A stretch of 64,000 nucleotides of DNA from Bacteroidia bacterium (GCA_023653095.1 JAMNXP010000006.1:51893-115892); one strand, 5' to 3'; positions 36,328 through 46,227 are shown, counted from the stretch's first letter. Notes: generated from the sequence alone by a model not told the origin. Program-made: numbers and translations.

Positions 36328-37452
36328 TTACAAATTCCCTCTAACCGCTTGCTCGCGCTCGATACTTTCGAAAAGAGCCTTAAAATTGCCTTTTCCGAAT
36401 GACTGGGCACCTTTTCTTTGAATGATTTCAAAAAATACGGTTGGGCGATCTTCTACGGGTTTCGTAAAGATCTGCAACAAATAACCAGACTCGTCTCGGT
36501 CTACCAATATGTTTTGTCTTTTAAGATCTTCAAGGTTTTCTTCAATCTCACCTACACGATCAAGAACGTCGTCGTAATAGGTTTCAGGAACGTAAAGGAA
36601 TTCTATTCCACGGTTGCGAAGTTCTCCTACCGTTTCAGTGATGTTGTGCACTTCTATGGCAATGTGTTGAACACCAGCACCTTTATAGAATTCAATATAT
36701 TCTTCAATTTGGGATTTCTTTTTTCCTTCAGCTGGCTCGTTGATGGGGAATTTGATGTATCCGTTTCCGTTTGATACAACCTTACTCATAAGAGCGCTGT
36801 ATTCGGTACTGATATCTTTATCATCAAAGGTCAACAACAATTTGAATCCCATTACGTCTTCGTAAAAACGAACCCATTCGTTCATTTTTCCTAATTCTAC
36901 ATTCCCAACGCAATGGTCTACGTATCGAAGTCCCACGGGCTTAACATCCATGGCAAAAGCAGGCTTTTTATAACCTGGCAAAAATGGACCGTTATAGTTT
37001 TTACGCTCAACGAACTTGTGAACGGTTTCACCGTAAGTATGTATACCAGAGATGATTACGTAGCCGTTTTCGTCTTCAAAACGGGTGGGTTCCATGAATG
37101 GCTTGGCACCTCGTTTTACGGTTTCTTCGAAACTTTTGGTAGCGTCATCTACCCAAATACTTAAAAACTTAACTCCATCGCCGTGTGTGAGGTGGTGTTG
37201 AGCGATTTCAGTACTTGGATCAATAGCTGTAGTCAGAACTAAGCGGATTTTTTCTTGCTCTAAAACGTAACTTGCTCTGTCACGTACTCCCGTTTCAGGA
37301 CCTGCATAAGCCACTAATTTATATCCCCAAGCTGACTGATAGTAATAGGCGCTTTGCTTGGCGTTACCTACGTAAAATTCAATGTGATCGGTTCCATTCA
37401 AAGGAAGAAAATCCGTTTCAACGGTAGCTTTTTCCAAAACTTCGCTTTCCAT
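36328..37452 (-). CDS. hppD: 4-hydroxyphenylpyruvate dioxygenase
   Basis: 374 residues from the ATG at 37452 (MESEVLEKATVETDF); an earlier start at 37494 would run into priA. Two VOC-type halves are visible: GTDHIEFYVGNAKQSAYYY and RYVDHCVGNVELGKMNEWVRFYEDVMGF. The iron ligands are expected at His in YVDHCVG, His in GVQHIAIEV and Glu in VFFEIIQRKG, all present. It converts 4-hydroxyphenylpyruvate to homogentisate in tyrosine catabolism. It is the last gene of a long minus-strand run; the other homogentisate-pathway genes are not in the window. Confidence 0.96.
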   Translation of the reverse strand: MESEVLEKATVETDFLPLNGTDHIEFYVGNAKQSAYYYQSAWGYKLVAYAGPETGVRDRASYVLEQEKIRLVLTTAIDPSTEIAQHHLTHGDGVKFLSIWVDDATKSFEETVKRGAKPFMEPTRFEDENGYVIISGIHTYGETVHKFVERKNYNGPFLPGYKKPAFAMDVKPVGLRYVDHCVGNVELGKMNEWVRFYEDVMGFKLLLTFDDKDISTEYSALMSKVVSNGNGYIKFPINEPAEGKKKSQIEEYIEFYKGAGVQHIAIEVHNITETVGELRNRGIEFLYVPETYYDDVLDRVGEIEENLEDLKRQNILVDRDESGYLLQIFTKPVEDRPTVFFEIIQRKGAQSFGKGNFKALFESIEREQAVRGNL

Positions 37453-37480
37453 AGTCGCGAAGTTACGAAAAATAACGAAA

Positions 37481-39943
37481 TCAATACGGGTCAACGTTGA
37501 ATTCTACCTGAATTGCATTCATGCCGTCGCTCAGAATCAAACGATCTTTTTGCGACAATAAATATGACTTGATTTTCGCCGGGGAAGGTGAATTGGAATT
37601 CAGTTTGAGTAGGAATTGCTGATTATACATGTTTTTCACCCTCGCAACCGATGGAACTACAGGTCCCAAGAGAAAATCCCCCAAATGTTGACGCAGCAGG
37701 TTATTCATAATCATGGCTCCCGTCATGCAAGTTGCTTCATTCTTGTGTTTTATGGAGATCTCTATCAACCGGCCATAGGGAGGATAAGAAAACGTCTCGC
37801 GGGCCTCCAATTCTTCGGCTGCAAAACCATCGAAATTCGATTCGTTCAATGCTTGAAAAACGGGGTGATTTTTCTTATGCGTTTGAATGATGATCTTACC
37901 AGCGGCGTCTCCTCTACCGGCACGTCCCGCCAGTTGATAGAGCTGCTGAAAGGCGCGCTCATGAGATCTAAAATCAGGAATATTTAACGACATATCTGCA
38001 TCTGGAACGCAAATCAGTTCTACAGAGTCAAAATCAATCCCTTTTGATAAAAGTTGTGTCCCCACCAAAAAATCAATTTGACCGTTATTGAAATCTTGAA
38101 TGATCTTCTGAAAATCACTCCTTTTCTTGATGCTTTGCTGGTCAAATCGGGCAATTCTTGCTTTGGGGAAATATATTTCCAGCTCTTCCACAATTTTTTC
38201 TGTTCCCGTTCCTTTCATTTGGAAGTGATTTCCGCCACAACCTGGACAAACCTTCGGTACAGCTTGTGAATGACCGCAGTAATTGCACCTCTGATTCAGG
38301 GAACTCTTATAATAAGTCAACGCAATATCGCATTGAATGCACTGCGTGGTATGTCCACACAAGGCACACTGCATATACGGAGCATAGCCTTTACGGTTGT
38401 GAAAAACAATTATTTTCTTTCCCTTTTCCCAAGATGATTTCATCTCTTCGAGCATAGGATCAGAAAAAAGCTCTTTCATCCTATTTTGCTGTTTCAGCTC
38501 CTTACTGTCTAGCCAAACCCATTGAGTGGCTTTGCGGTCATCAAATCGGTCGTCCAACCTCAGTAAAGAGATTTTTTCCACCTTTGCCAAATGCAACATT
38601 TCATAACTGGGAGTTGCAGAACCCATCATAAGCTGGGCGCCCCACTGTCTAGAAAGATAAAATGCCGCATCTCGAGCATGAAACAAGGGTCGCTTTTCAA
38701 ATTGCTTGTAACTTGGTTCGTGTTCCTCATCAATGATGATGATTCCCAACTCACAAAAGGGTGCAAACAGAGCTGATCTTGTTCCTATGATAAAATTCAC
38801 CTCCCTTCGGGCGATTTTATCATACAATTCCGTTCTTTCGTAACTTGAATAATAGTGATGCCATACGCCAATCTCTTGGGGTACAAATTCCGAAATTCGT
38901 TCAACCAAGTTTTCTGTAAGCGCTACTTCGGGCACCAAAAATAAAACTTGCTTGCCTTGTTCAAGAATTTCTAAAGCGGCTTTTAAATACAAATACGTTT
39001 TTCCACTGCCCGTAACACCTTGAATCAATACAGGAAGCCCTTTATCAAATGAAGTATTTACCTTCTCGGCTACTTCTTTTTGTTTGGACGTTAACTCGAG
39101 ATGGCTATTTCCTGCTGCCCTCAATTTAAGGTGATCTGTTTTCTCTTGAAAAATCCTCACCCAACCTTTCGATTGAAGACTGTTCAATGTGGTTCTTGAA
39201 ACCCCAGTATCTGCAACAAATTGCTTTAAAGGATGCGGTGCTCTTGCTCGTCCCAAAAGATGCATAAGAGCTTCAAACTGTTTGAGTGCTCTTTTTTCAG
39301 TGTAATTGAGAACTTCATTTGCAAAATTATCGTCTTTCCAATCGGAAGAAAGTTCAACCCAATCCAACCATTTGGGCTTGTAATTTTCACGCAATTCTTC
39401 CTGCATAGAAATCAAGCCTTTGTGGTACATTGATTTGATGGTTTTCATCACTGTTTTCTGATTCAGCAGTTGCTGAACTTGTTCAACGGTTATAATTTTT
39501 TCCTTGATGAGAAGAGATAAAACCAGATTCTCTTTTTCATCCAGTACTCCCAAATCATCTAAATTAATTTCTGGATGCAACGAAATTTTGGTTTGTGATT
39601 GAACCCTATATCCTGCCGGCAATGCAACATTGAGTACATCGCCTAAATTCGACAGATAATACCTACTGATCCATTCCCAAAACTCCATCTGCAACGGTGT
39701 TACTATGGGTCGGTCATCTAAAATTTCAATGATGTAATTGGCTTGATATCCTTCCGGCGGTTGCTCGGTGATTTTCCAAACTATACCTGAATATACTTTT
39801 TTAACTCCAAAGGGAACGGCCACCCTCATGCCAATTACCAACAACTCGTTCCACTCGTAGGGTAAACGATAGGTGTAAACCTTGGGTAAAGGCAGCGGCA
39901 ACAGTATTTCTGCAAATAGGGTTATTCTCTCTTCCAAGTCCAA
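37481..39943 (-). CDS. priA: Primosomal protein N' (replication restart helicase)
   Basis: About 820 residues. The N-terminal DNA-binding domain begins AEILLPLPLPKVYTYRLP. The helicase core has Walker A GVTGSGKTYLY, DEEH box IIIDEEHEPSYKQF and GSATPSYEML. The zinc module has CALCGHTTQCIQCDIAL...CNYCGH...CPGCGG. The C-terminal helicase lobe has VGTQLLSKGIDFDSVELICV and QLAGRAGRGDAAG. There is no ATG start; TTG codons at 39985, 39943 and 39937 are possible, and I chose 39943, 4 nt after the UbiA-like stop. It reloads the replisome at stalled forks. Confidence 0.95.
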   Translation of the reverse strand: MDLEERITLFAEILLPLPLPKVYTYRLPYEWNELLVIGMRVAVPFGVKKVYSGIVWKITEQPPEGYQANYIIEILDDRPIVTPLQMEFWEWISRYYLSNLGDVLNVALPAGYRVQSQTKISLHPEINLDDLGVLDEKENLVLSLLIKEKIITVEQVQQLLNQKTVMKTIKSMYHKGLISMQEELRENYKPKWLDWVELSSDWKDDNFANEVLNYTEKRALKQFEALMHLLGRARAPHPLKQFVADTGVSRTTLNSLQSKGWVRIFQEKTDHLKLRAAGNSHLELTSKQKEVAEKVNTSFDKGLPVLIQGVTGSGKTYLYLKAALEILEQGKQVLFLVPEVALTENLVERISEFVPQEIGVWHHYYSSYERTELYDKIARREVNFIIGTRSALFAPFCELGIIIIDEEHEPSYKQFEKRPLFHARDAAFYLSRQWGAQLMMGSATPSYEMLHLAKVEKISLLRLDDRFDDRKATQWVWLDSKELKQQNRMKELFSDPMLEEMKSSWEKGKKIIVFHNRKGYAPYMQCALCGHTTQCIQCDIALTYYKSSLNQRCNYCGHSQAVPKVCPGCGGNHFQMKGTGTEKIVEELEIYFPKARIARFDQQSIKKRSDFQKIIQDFNNGQIDFLVGTQLLSKGIDFDSVELICVPDADMSLNIPDFRSHERAFQQLYQLAGRAGRGDAAGKIIIQTHKKNHPVFQALNESNFDGFAAEELEARETFSYPPYGRLIEISIKHKNEATCMTGAMIMNNLLRQHLGDFLLGPVVPSVARVKNMYNQQFLLKLNSNSPSPAKIKSYLLSQKDRLILSDGMNAIQVEFNVDPY

Positions 39944-39947
39944 AAAA

Positions 39948-40907
39948 TTACAGCGGAAGATAAACCAGAATGTACTTATAAACAATAAGAGCTACAATTC
40001 CAGATACGTGGCCTATGAGCAATAACTTTTGCCATCTAACCGCCCATTTCACCAAATTCAACGGCAAGATATAAGCCAATACTGATCCTAATAAAGAGAA
40101 CCCAATGGAAAATCCAATCAAATAAATCAACCCTGCGTCGCCAAAGTATTTCCATGTATCAACGGCCAAGGTCCAGTCGAACCAAAACCGTAAAAACAAG
40201 AACAGCAAAAATGCCATTAAATTTATGACTATCAATGACAAACGTGCATTGTTTCTAGAAGTCACAACGGCAACCGTTTTGTATCCAAAAATCAAATTGC
40301 CCCTATGTCCATCAAGCCCTTTTAATACATCTTTTGTTAATATTATAAGGGCTAATGCGGTGAAGAACCCTAAAATTTCGATAGATGGAAGTCCTAAATG
40401 AATCCAAACTGCCAATACGGGTGACACAGTCAAAAGCGATGATGTAAGTTCTCGAAGGAAGGCGATTTTTTGCAATTTATGCGAATAAAACCACGACAAT
40501 ATTTGAATCCCCAAGAAATAAGCTGCAATTTTTGCAGAAGCAATAAAGGCAAACGATAAACCGAGAACGTTGAAGACGATGTATAAATTGGCCAAGTGTT
40601 TGGTACCAATGGCAGATGCCATCAAGGGATGCGAAGGTCGGTTGACCAGATCTTTATTTCTATCGTAAAAAGAATTGATGATGTAAGCCGCCGCAATGGT
40701 AAATGCGGAAGCCACTACCATGAGATAGGTGTTGATATCGGTTAAAAAATACCACAAAGCCAACTTTTTAGAGGCCTCTGCGTGAAGCATCAGTTGCATG
40801 TAGGCCGCCAAAAATATTTGAGCAAAAGAAATCAAGGCTACGTTGTACCAACGAACCAAACTCAAAAAGTATAAAAACCGTAAAAATCTTTGATTGCCCT
40901 GGGGCAT
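39948..40907 (-). CDS. UbiA-family prenyltransferase (GGGP geranylgeranyltransferase-like)
   Basis: 319 residues, about eight to nine helices. The first Asp-rich site is NSFYDRNKDLVNRP (NxxxDxxxD form) and the second is KDVLKGLDGHRGNLIFGYKTV, both facing the cytoplasm in this family. It should join a polyprenyl diphosphate to an acceptor. Bacteroidota homologues beside mevalonate genes are often annotated as geranylgeranylglycerol-phosphate geranylgeranyltransferase, but menaquinone or heme side-chain roles are possible. It lies 1 nt after the mevalonate kinase gene. Confidence 0.85.
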   Translation of the reverse strand: MPQGNQRFLRFLYFLSLVRWYNVALISFAQIFLAAYMQLMLHAEASKKLALWYFLTDINTYLMVVASAFTIAAAYIINSFYDRNKDLVNRPSHPLMASAIGTKHLANLYIVFNVLGLSFAFIASAKIAAYFLGIQILSWFYSHKLQKIAFLRELTSSLLTVSPVLAVWIHLGLPSIEILGFFTALALIILTKDVLKGLDGHRGNLIFGYKTVAVVTSRNNARLSLIVINLMAFLLFLFLRFWFDWTLAVDTWKYFGDAGLIYLIGFSIGFSLLGSVLAYILPLNLVKWAVRWQKLLLIGHVSGIVALIVYKYILVYLPL

Positions 40908-40908
40908 A

Positions 40909-41856
40909 TTACATTCTGTAAATTACTTGAACATTGTGCCCTTCTAAGAGTTTTTGAGCTTGTTCAAAGTCTTCGGTAAAACCAAGAACGAAACCACCCC
41001 CACCGCTTCCGCAGAGTTTCAAATAATAGGCATTGGTTTCAAGTCCTTTCTTCCACAGGGATTCAAAATTTTGAGGAATCATAGGTTGGAAGTTATTGAA
41101 GAACAACTGTGAAATGGCCTTAACGTGTTTAAACAAAGGCTTAACTTCTCCTTTCAAAAAGTGTGTTACGGCATTGTCATTGTGTTTTTTCAATTCCGTT
41201 TTCACCATATTTCTGAAACCTTCCTCTTTCAATCGTTCGAGGAAAATTTCAACCATGCCTTTTGTTTTTCCTGGAGAACCTGAATCCAACAAGAAAATGG
41301 CACCTTTACCCATGATGTTTTCTGCAGGGAGCTCAGCGGTATCTAAATTACCCTTCCCTTTTATGATAATGGGTAAATTCAAATAACATATCATAGGATC
41401 TAACCCCGAACTCTTTCCATGAAAAAAACTTTCCATGAGTCCCAAAACTTCTTTTAACTGCTGTAAACGATCTTCTATCATGATATCGTCAGCGGTAATG
41501 GGATTTTCAGCGTAATTACTGTAAATAGCCGCAACTAGAGCACCTGAACTTCCAACTCCAAAACCCTGAGGGATACTGCTATCGAAATAGAGACCCTTTT
41601 CTAAATTTGCTTCCAAACGAGCAAAATCAAACTTACAGGGCAATTGTCCGCTAAAATGCATCTGCTTCAAATGATTCACATATTTAGCAATGCTCTTGTT
41701 ACTTCGAATCTGATTATCGTCAGCTTCTAAAGGGTCAACAAAGCGAAATCTACCGTTAAAATTATCAAAAGGAATGCTCAACCCCATAGAATCTTCAATG
41801 ATTCCATACTCTCCGAAAAGAAGTATTTTGGCGTAAAACATGGAGTCTTTGATCAT
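40909..41856 (-). CDS. mvk: Mevalonate kinase (GHMP family)
   Basis: 315 residues from the ATG at 41856, which directly follows the mvaD stop; a GTG at 41880 would overlap it. GHMP motifs: N-terminal YAKILLFGEYGII, the ATP loop PQGFGVGSSGALVAA, HGKSSGLDPMICY, and the C-terminal LCGSGGGGFVLGF. It phosphorylates mevalonate to 5-phosphomevalonate. Position within the mevalonate run and the GEYGI/SGLDP pattern support this assignment over other GHMP kinases. Confidence 0.88.
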   Translation of the reverse strand: MIKDSMFYAKILLFGEYGIIEDSMGLSIPFDNFNGRFRFVDPLEADDNQIRSNKSIAKYVNHLKQMHFSGQLPCKFDFARLEANLEKGLYFDSSIPQGFGVGSSGALVAAIYSNYAENPITADDIMIEDRLQQLKEVLGLMESFFHGKSSGLDPMICYLNLPIIIKGKGNLDTAELPAENIMGKGAIFLLDSGSPGKTKGMVEIFLERLKEEGFRNMVKTELKKHNDNAVTHFLKGEVKPLFKHVKAISQLFFNNFQPMIPQNFESLWKKGLETNAYYLKLCGSGGGGFVLGFTEDFEQAQKLLEGHNVQVIYRM

Positions 41857-41857
41857 T

Positions 41858-42919
41858 TTAAATCTTTTGTGGTGAACCACCTATATCACTGCAAAGATAC
41901 AAACTGTTCTTGCAATAAGGTAACAACTCAGTTTCAATAAAGTTCATTACCGGTTCACTGTAAGATTTATCATACAGTAAATGCACATTGGCACCCGCAT
42001 CTAAAGTAAAGGCCATAGGCCATTGGGTTTCCTTGCGTTTATTCCAAATCCTTTCAATGATGGCTATCGTATTGGGACGAATCAACAAATAATAAGGTTC
42101 AGAAGACATCATCATGGCATGTAATTGCAGCGCTTCCGACTCCACCAAAGAAATAAATCCATTGAGATCTCCCACTTTCATCATTTCAAGCAAACGCTCC
42201 AAATTGACTTGGGCTTGTTGATATCTTGAAGCTGCATAGGGATGATCTTTCAATAAATCATGACCTTGGGTGCTACTCACCGACTTTTCGCCATCATCTA
42301 CAATTAAAACGGCATCAGCCCAATATTTTAATGACTCATGAACGTGTGCGGTGAAGGGTACCGCAAATTCATCTGTGGCTTCAGCCCAAGCGTTGGTTTC
42401 TCCCCAAATACCCGGTTGCCCGTATACACTTCTACAAGCAGAACCTGAACCCAATCGGGCATATTTACTGGCTATTTGAAGGAATTCTTCTTCGCTCCAA
42501 CTCTGCTCAGCGGCAAGATCTGCGCGCTGAAAATCAGCAAAACACAATGCCAACGCTCCAAAACCAGCAGCAGAACTCGCTATTCCTGTTCCGTGAGGGA
42601 AATTGTTTTCCGATTCGATTTTCCAGTGGAACTCCTTAATTTGGGGCATAAATGGCGCAATTCGCTCCAAAAATTGCCTGATTTTAGGTTCAAATGAAGG
42701 TTTAGATTCACCCGCTAAGAAAAACTCCAAACTGATGGCTGAAGATGACAACCCTGTCATCTTTGACCTTGTAACCGTAGTTGTGGCGTGGAGATCTGAC
42801 AATGTCCAGCTGATGCTAGGATTTGCCGGAAGTTGAACACCTCCCGTCTTTTTGCCCCAATATTTCACCAAGGCTATGTTGCTTGGGCAACGGAATTTAA
42901 CACTATTATATTCAGACAT
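41858..42919 (-). CDS. mvaD: Diphosphomevalonate decarboxylase
   Basis: 353 residues. The N-terminal NIALVKYWGKKTGGVQLPANPSIS is the family signature, followed by GTGIASSAAGFGALALCFADF (ATP loop), RLGSGSACRSVYG, and AFTLDAGANVHLLYD with the catalytic Asp. It converts mevalonate diphosphate to isopentenyl diphosphate with loss of CO2. It lies between the GYDIA kinase (8 nt upstream) and mevalonate kinase. Confidence 0.96.
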   Translation of the reverse strand: MSEYNSVKFRCPSNIALVKYWGKKTGGVQLPANPSISWTLSDLHATTTVTRSKMTGLSSSAISLEFFLAGESKPSFEPKIRQFLERIAPFMPQIKEFHWKIESENNFPHGTGIASSAAGFGALALCFADFQRADLAAEQSWSEEEFLQIASKYARLGSGSACRSVYGQPGIWGETNAWAEATDEFAVPFTAHVHESLKYWADAVLIVDDGEKSVSSTQGHDLLKDHPYAASRYQQAQVNLERLLEMMKVGDLNGFISLVESEALQLHAMMMSSEPYYLLIRPNTIAIIERIWNKRKETQWPMAFTLDAGANVHLLYDKSYSEPVMNFIETELLPYCKNSLYLCSDIGGSPQKI

Positions 42920-42927
42920 TCTATGTT

Positions 42928-43866
42928 CTAATTTGGAATCACCCAGTCGTTCCAGGCCACTACGGTTTTATTTTTAAAAATGGATGGATATTCTTGTAAA
43001 ATCTTCTTGTTCACCAACAACATGTCTCCACCCCAAGCACCTAACCACTTGCACAATCCCTGAGACACCGGTTTCATATCGAGTGATTGATAAGGCGTTT
43101 CTAAACCCAACAATTGCGATAGAAACATTTGCATCATTTCCAAAGAAGTTTCTAAGGTTGGAATATCTTGAGCATCTCTGGTCAAAGACAAGATCTTTTC
43201 CAACTGCATTTTATAGGCGGTATCACCGCTTAATTGATCTAATGTTTCTTTGACGGCAGCGCTGCTGTTTCGAGAATTCACCTTCTCTCCCCAAAACACA
43301 ATGTGCCATTGTTGAGTCAGTGATGAAGAAAGTTTCCAAGGTCTGAAATGCACTCCTTGGGGATTTTTCCAAAATATCAAAGGTTTTTGCACCTGTGCAA
43401 TGGCCACGTCGTATCCACTTCCCCCGAAAAGTTGAGCCTGAACTTCATGCGGGTTTAATCTGAAGAACTGAGACATCAATGCCACGAAAGTGCTGCTGCT
43501 GCCCAAGCCAGAATTCCTATTGAATTCAAGGCGCGTAACCAACCGAATGGACTTACCTGGCTCAAAGAATGATTCGGGAACCATAGTGAGCATCTTTAAA
43601 AACGTATCTGAAACCGACTTATCTTCAGATGAAATTTCACTGCTGGGCAACAGTTCTTCTAAACTCACATTCAATTGAAACCAAGGTTGTTCATTTTCAT
43701 CCAAGGCCTGATAATACAGTGTGTCAGCCCCATTGGGTGGAGTATTGAAAATCCAAGAATCAAGCCATTGTCCGCATTTAACCGGCAAGGCCATGCCCTC
43801 AAAGCCCACCAACACGGTGTATTCACCGTTCAATAAAATTTTACCAGGTGCGTAAAACGATTGCAT
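42928..43866 (-). CDS. GYDIA-family GHMP kinase, probable phosphomevalonate kinase
   Basis: 312 residues. The N-terminal SFYAPGKILLNGEYTVL, the ATP loop NRNSGLGSSSTFVALMSQF and then FGGSGYDVAIAQ give the family its name. GHMP members with this motif sit in Bacteroidota mevalonate clusters in the place of a classical phosphomevalonate kinase. As the other three lower-pathway kinase/decarboxylase/isomerase steps are present, conversion of phosphomevalonate to the diphosphate is the missing reaction and is inferred for this gene. It overlaps the HMG-CoA reductase stop by 1 nt. Confidence 0.8.
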   Translation of the reverse strand: MQSFYAPGKILLNGEYTVLVGFEGMALPVKCGQWLDSWIFNTPPNGADTLYYQALDENEQPWFQLNVSLEELLPSSEISSEDKSVSDTFLKMLTMVPESFFEPGKSIRLVTRLEFNRNSGLGSSSTFVALMSQFFRLNPHEVQAQLFGGSGYDVAIAQVQKPLIFWKNPQGVHFRPWKLSSSLTQQWHIVFWGEKVNSRNSSAAVKETLDQLSGDTAYKMQLEKILSLTRDAQDIPTLETSLEMMQMFLSQLLGLETPYQSLDMKPVSQGLCKWLGAWGGDMLLVNKKILQEYPSIFKNKTVVAWNDWVIPN

Positions 43867-45212
43867 TAATGCTTCGCTGAAGAAATTGCTCCTAATGAAA
43901 CTCCTCTCACTTTAGAGAAAATCTCCACTGCAGCAGAAAAACTAACCACTTTATCTTTGAAATACTCAACGATTTCCTTTTTCTCTTCGTCTGTTGCTTC
44001 AAGTTGATTCAAGATATTCAATAGGTGCATTTTCATGTGTCCTTTTTGAATTCCAGAGGTAATCAACGATCTAACGGCACTGAAATTCTGTGCCAATCCT
44101 GCAACAGCAACAATGCGCATCAAATCTGATGCAGAAGGATATCCTAATAGTTCATGGGCAAATTTCACCATGGGATGCAAGGACGTAATTCCACCAACAG
44201 TTCCTATACTCAAAGGTAAATCAATCCAAAACTTAAACTCGTCACCATTGATTTCGGCATGAGTTAAACTAGAATAACTCCCGTCTTTCGCGGCATAAGC
44301 GTGCGCGCTAGCTTCGGTAGCACGAAAATCATTTCCTGTGGCAATGATGATTGCATCGATTCCGTTCATGATGCCCTTGTTATGCGTTACTGCCCTGTAG
44401 GGCTCCGCTTTGGCAATTCGAATGGCTCTCACAAATTTTTCAGCAAATTCCTGATTGCCAATGCCACTACCCTCATTGATATCGCTGATTTTACAACTTA
44501 CCTCAGCCTTAACTCTGCATTCGGGAGTGTAATTGCTCAAAATACTCATGACAATCTGCACCGGATGTTCCGCTCTCAACTCCCCTACTATCTGCGCCCA
44601 TTCTTTTGCAATAGACTCTAAACAAGAGTTGATGAAATTTGCTCCCATGGAATCACGGGTATCAAATTTCACCTGAAGTTGAAAATAATCTTCTTCCAAA
44701 TCAGACTTATCTATCAGCGAAATGTCTAGAATTCCTCCGCCGCGTTGACGCATGTTGCGAGTGATTTCTTCAGTTGCATCAAACAAACGTTGTTTGTGAT
44801 TCACAAATGCATTTTGTAAGAAATCAAATTCTTTTCCTTGCCATATAAAATGCACATGTCCAATTTTGGTCATGCCAATGATCTCGGTGTTAAATCCGCC
44901 GCGCTCCAACCAAAAATTCGCGGCTTTGGCTGCTGCTGCAACCACGCTCGACTCTTCTATGGCCAACGGAAGGGTAAATATTTTCCCGTCAATCAAGAAG
45001 TTTGGAGCTACCCCAAACGGAAGATAAAAATTAGAAACCGTATTTTCAATGAACTCATCGTGAAGGCGTTGTACCTCCGTTTGACTGTGCCAATACCCAG
45101 TTAGCATATTTAATGCCGACTCGGGCTCGCTGGCGTGATTCTGAAGAATCCATTCAATTTTTGCTTCTTTCGATAATTTACTGAAGCCAGAAATAGGTGC
45201 AGGTTTTCTCAT
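43866..45212 (-). CDS. mvaA: Hydroxymethylglutaryl-CoA reductase, class II type
   Basis: 448 residues. PISGFSKLSKEAKIEWIL at the N-terminus, then LPFGVAPNFLIDGK, IEESSVVAAAAKAANFW, DTRDSMGANFINSC, THNKGIMNGIDAIIIATGNDFRA, and a C-terminal small domain. The ENVIG-like region of class I is absent, which fits class II ('degradative') enzymes. In this cluster it most likely works biosynthetically, reducing HMG-CoA to mevalonate. HMG-CoA synthase is not in the window. Confidence 0.94.
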   Translation of the reverse strand: MRKPAPISGFSKLSKEAKIEWILQNHASEPESALNMLTGYWHSQTEVQRLHDEFIENTVSNFYLPFGVAPNFLIDGKIFTLPLAIEESSVVAAAAKAANFWLERGGFNTEIIGMTKIGHVHFIWQGKEFDFLQNAFVNHKQRLFDATEEITRNMRQRGGGILDISLIDKSDLEEDYFQLQVKFDTRDSMGANFINSCLESIAKEWAQIVGELRAEHPVQIVMSILSNYTPECRVKAEVSCKISDINEGSGIGNQEFAEKFVRAIRIAKAEPYRAVTHNKGIMNGIDAIIIATGNDFRATEASAHAYAAKDGSYSSLTHAEINGDEFKFWIDLPLSIGTVGGITSLHPMVKFAHELLGYPSASDLMRIVAVAGLAQNFSAVRSLITSGIQKGHMKMHLLNILNQLEATDEEKKEIVEYFKDKVVSFSAAVEIFSKVRGVSLGAISSAKH

Positions 45213-45213
45213 T

Positions 45214-46227
45214 TTATTTAACCGTTAGGTAAGCTTGGGCCATTTTCAGGCCTTCAATTTGTGATTCTATATATTGATCTAAAGGCTCTTGTCCTTGCAG
45301 GGCATATTTCAAAAAGGGACTTGCTTGAGCATAAATAGCCGCATGATTGATTTTCTCGATAGCATAATATCCATCCAAAAAATTCTTAATGCCGCCCGAC
45401 GCGATGATGGTTTTCACGGGGGATGTTTTCCCAGCATCGGCCATTAGCGTCAATATTTCATTGACCGTATCCACCATTTCCAAGGATGAATGTCCCACAT
45501 GAGTTGCACATTTCCACTCATCGGCCCTTAGGTCACTTCTGCGGTGATTTTCCAATAAGCTGAAGTTTGTTCCTCCAAAAGAACCAAAATCCAATGCTTC
45601 CAAAGGCAGCTCTAACAAGGCTTTTAACGACTTAGGTCCAAACCCTTGTCCTACTTCCTTGACCATAATGGGAAATTGAGCAAAATCCAGAACCCATTTT
45701 ATGGTTTCGATGGGTGCTTCAGAATATTTATCACCCTCGGGTTGAAACCACTCTTGCAGTGGATTCACGTGTATGATCAAGCCGTCAGCTTCAAGGCTGA
45801 GAATCAATTCATTGATTTTATGAGCTTGATTGGCTGATTTCAATTCTTGCAACTGAGCAATACCTAAATTTGCAAAAAGAGGTTGATCACCTATGATTTT
45901 TCTAACTTTAAAATCAGCAGCAGACTCCTTTTGTTCTAAAACAGGTCGGCAAGAACCTAGCCCCATGCCTAAGCCGTATTTTTGCGCTGCCCTAGCCAAG
46001 TTTTTATTGATTTCTCCAGCCAATTCGGCACCACCGGTCATACTCGATATCCAAATTGGAGCATGCATTACAGTACCTGCAATGAGGATATCTTTCAAAA
46101 TTTGTTGATCTGGGGAAGCAGCGAACAATGGTTCGTAATAAAACCGTGAATCACCTTCGCTCAATTGCGAACGAAAGGTCAATTCAATGTGATCTGCTTT
46201 TCTTTTGTTGAGGTGATTTGCCGCCAA
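45214..46227 (-). CDS. fni: Type 2 isopentenyl-diphosphate delta-isomerase
   Basis: 337 residues, FMN-dependent TIM barrel. NKRKADHIELTFRS opens the protein, then PIWISSMTGGAELAGEINKNLARAA, GMGLGSCRPVL, PLFANLGIAQL, IHVNPLQEWFQPEGD, and VKEVGQGFGPKSLKAL, all type 2 IDI hallmarks. It interconverts IPP and DMAPP. The start is TTG; no ATG lies in frame nearby. It is the first mevalonate gene of the run, 43 nt after the MazG-like gene. Confidence 0.95.
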   Translation of the reverse strand: MAANHLNKRKADHIELTFRSQLSEGDSRFYYEPLFAASPDQQILKDILIAGTVMHAPIWISSMTGGAELAGEINKNLARAAQKYGLGMGLGSCRPVLEQKESAADFKVRKIIGDQPLFANLGIAQLQELKSANQAHKINELILSLEADGLIIHVNPLQEWFQPEGDKYSEAPIETIKWVLDFAQFPIMVKEVGQGFGPKSLKALLELPLEALDFGSFGGTNFSLLENHRRSDLRADEWKCATHVGHSSLEMVDTVNEILTLMADAGKTSPVKTIIASGGIKNFLDGYYAIEKINHAAIYAQASPFLKYALQGQEPLDQYIESQIEGLKMAQAYLTVK

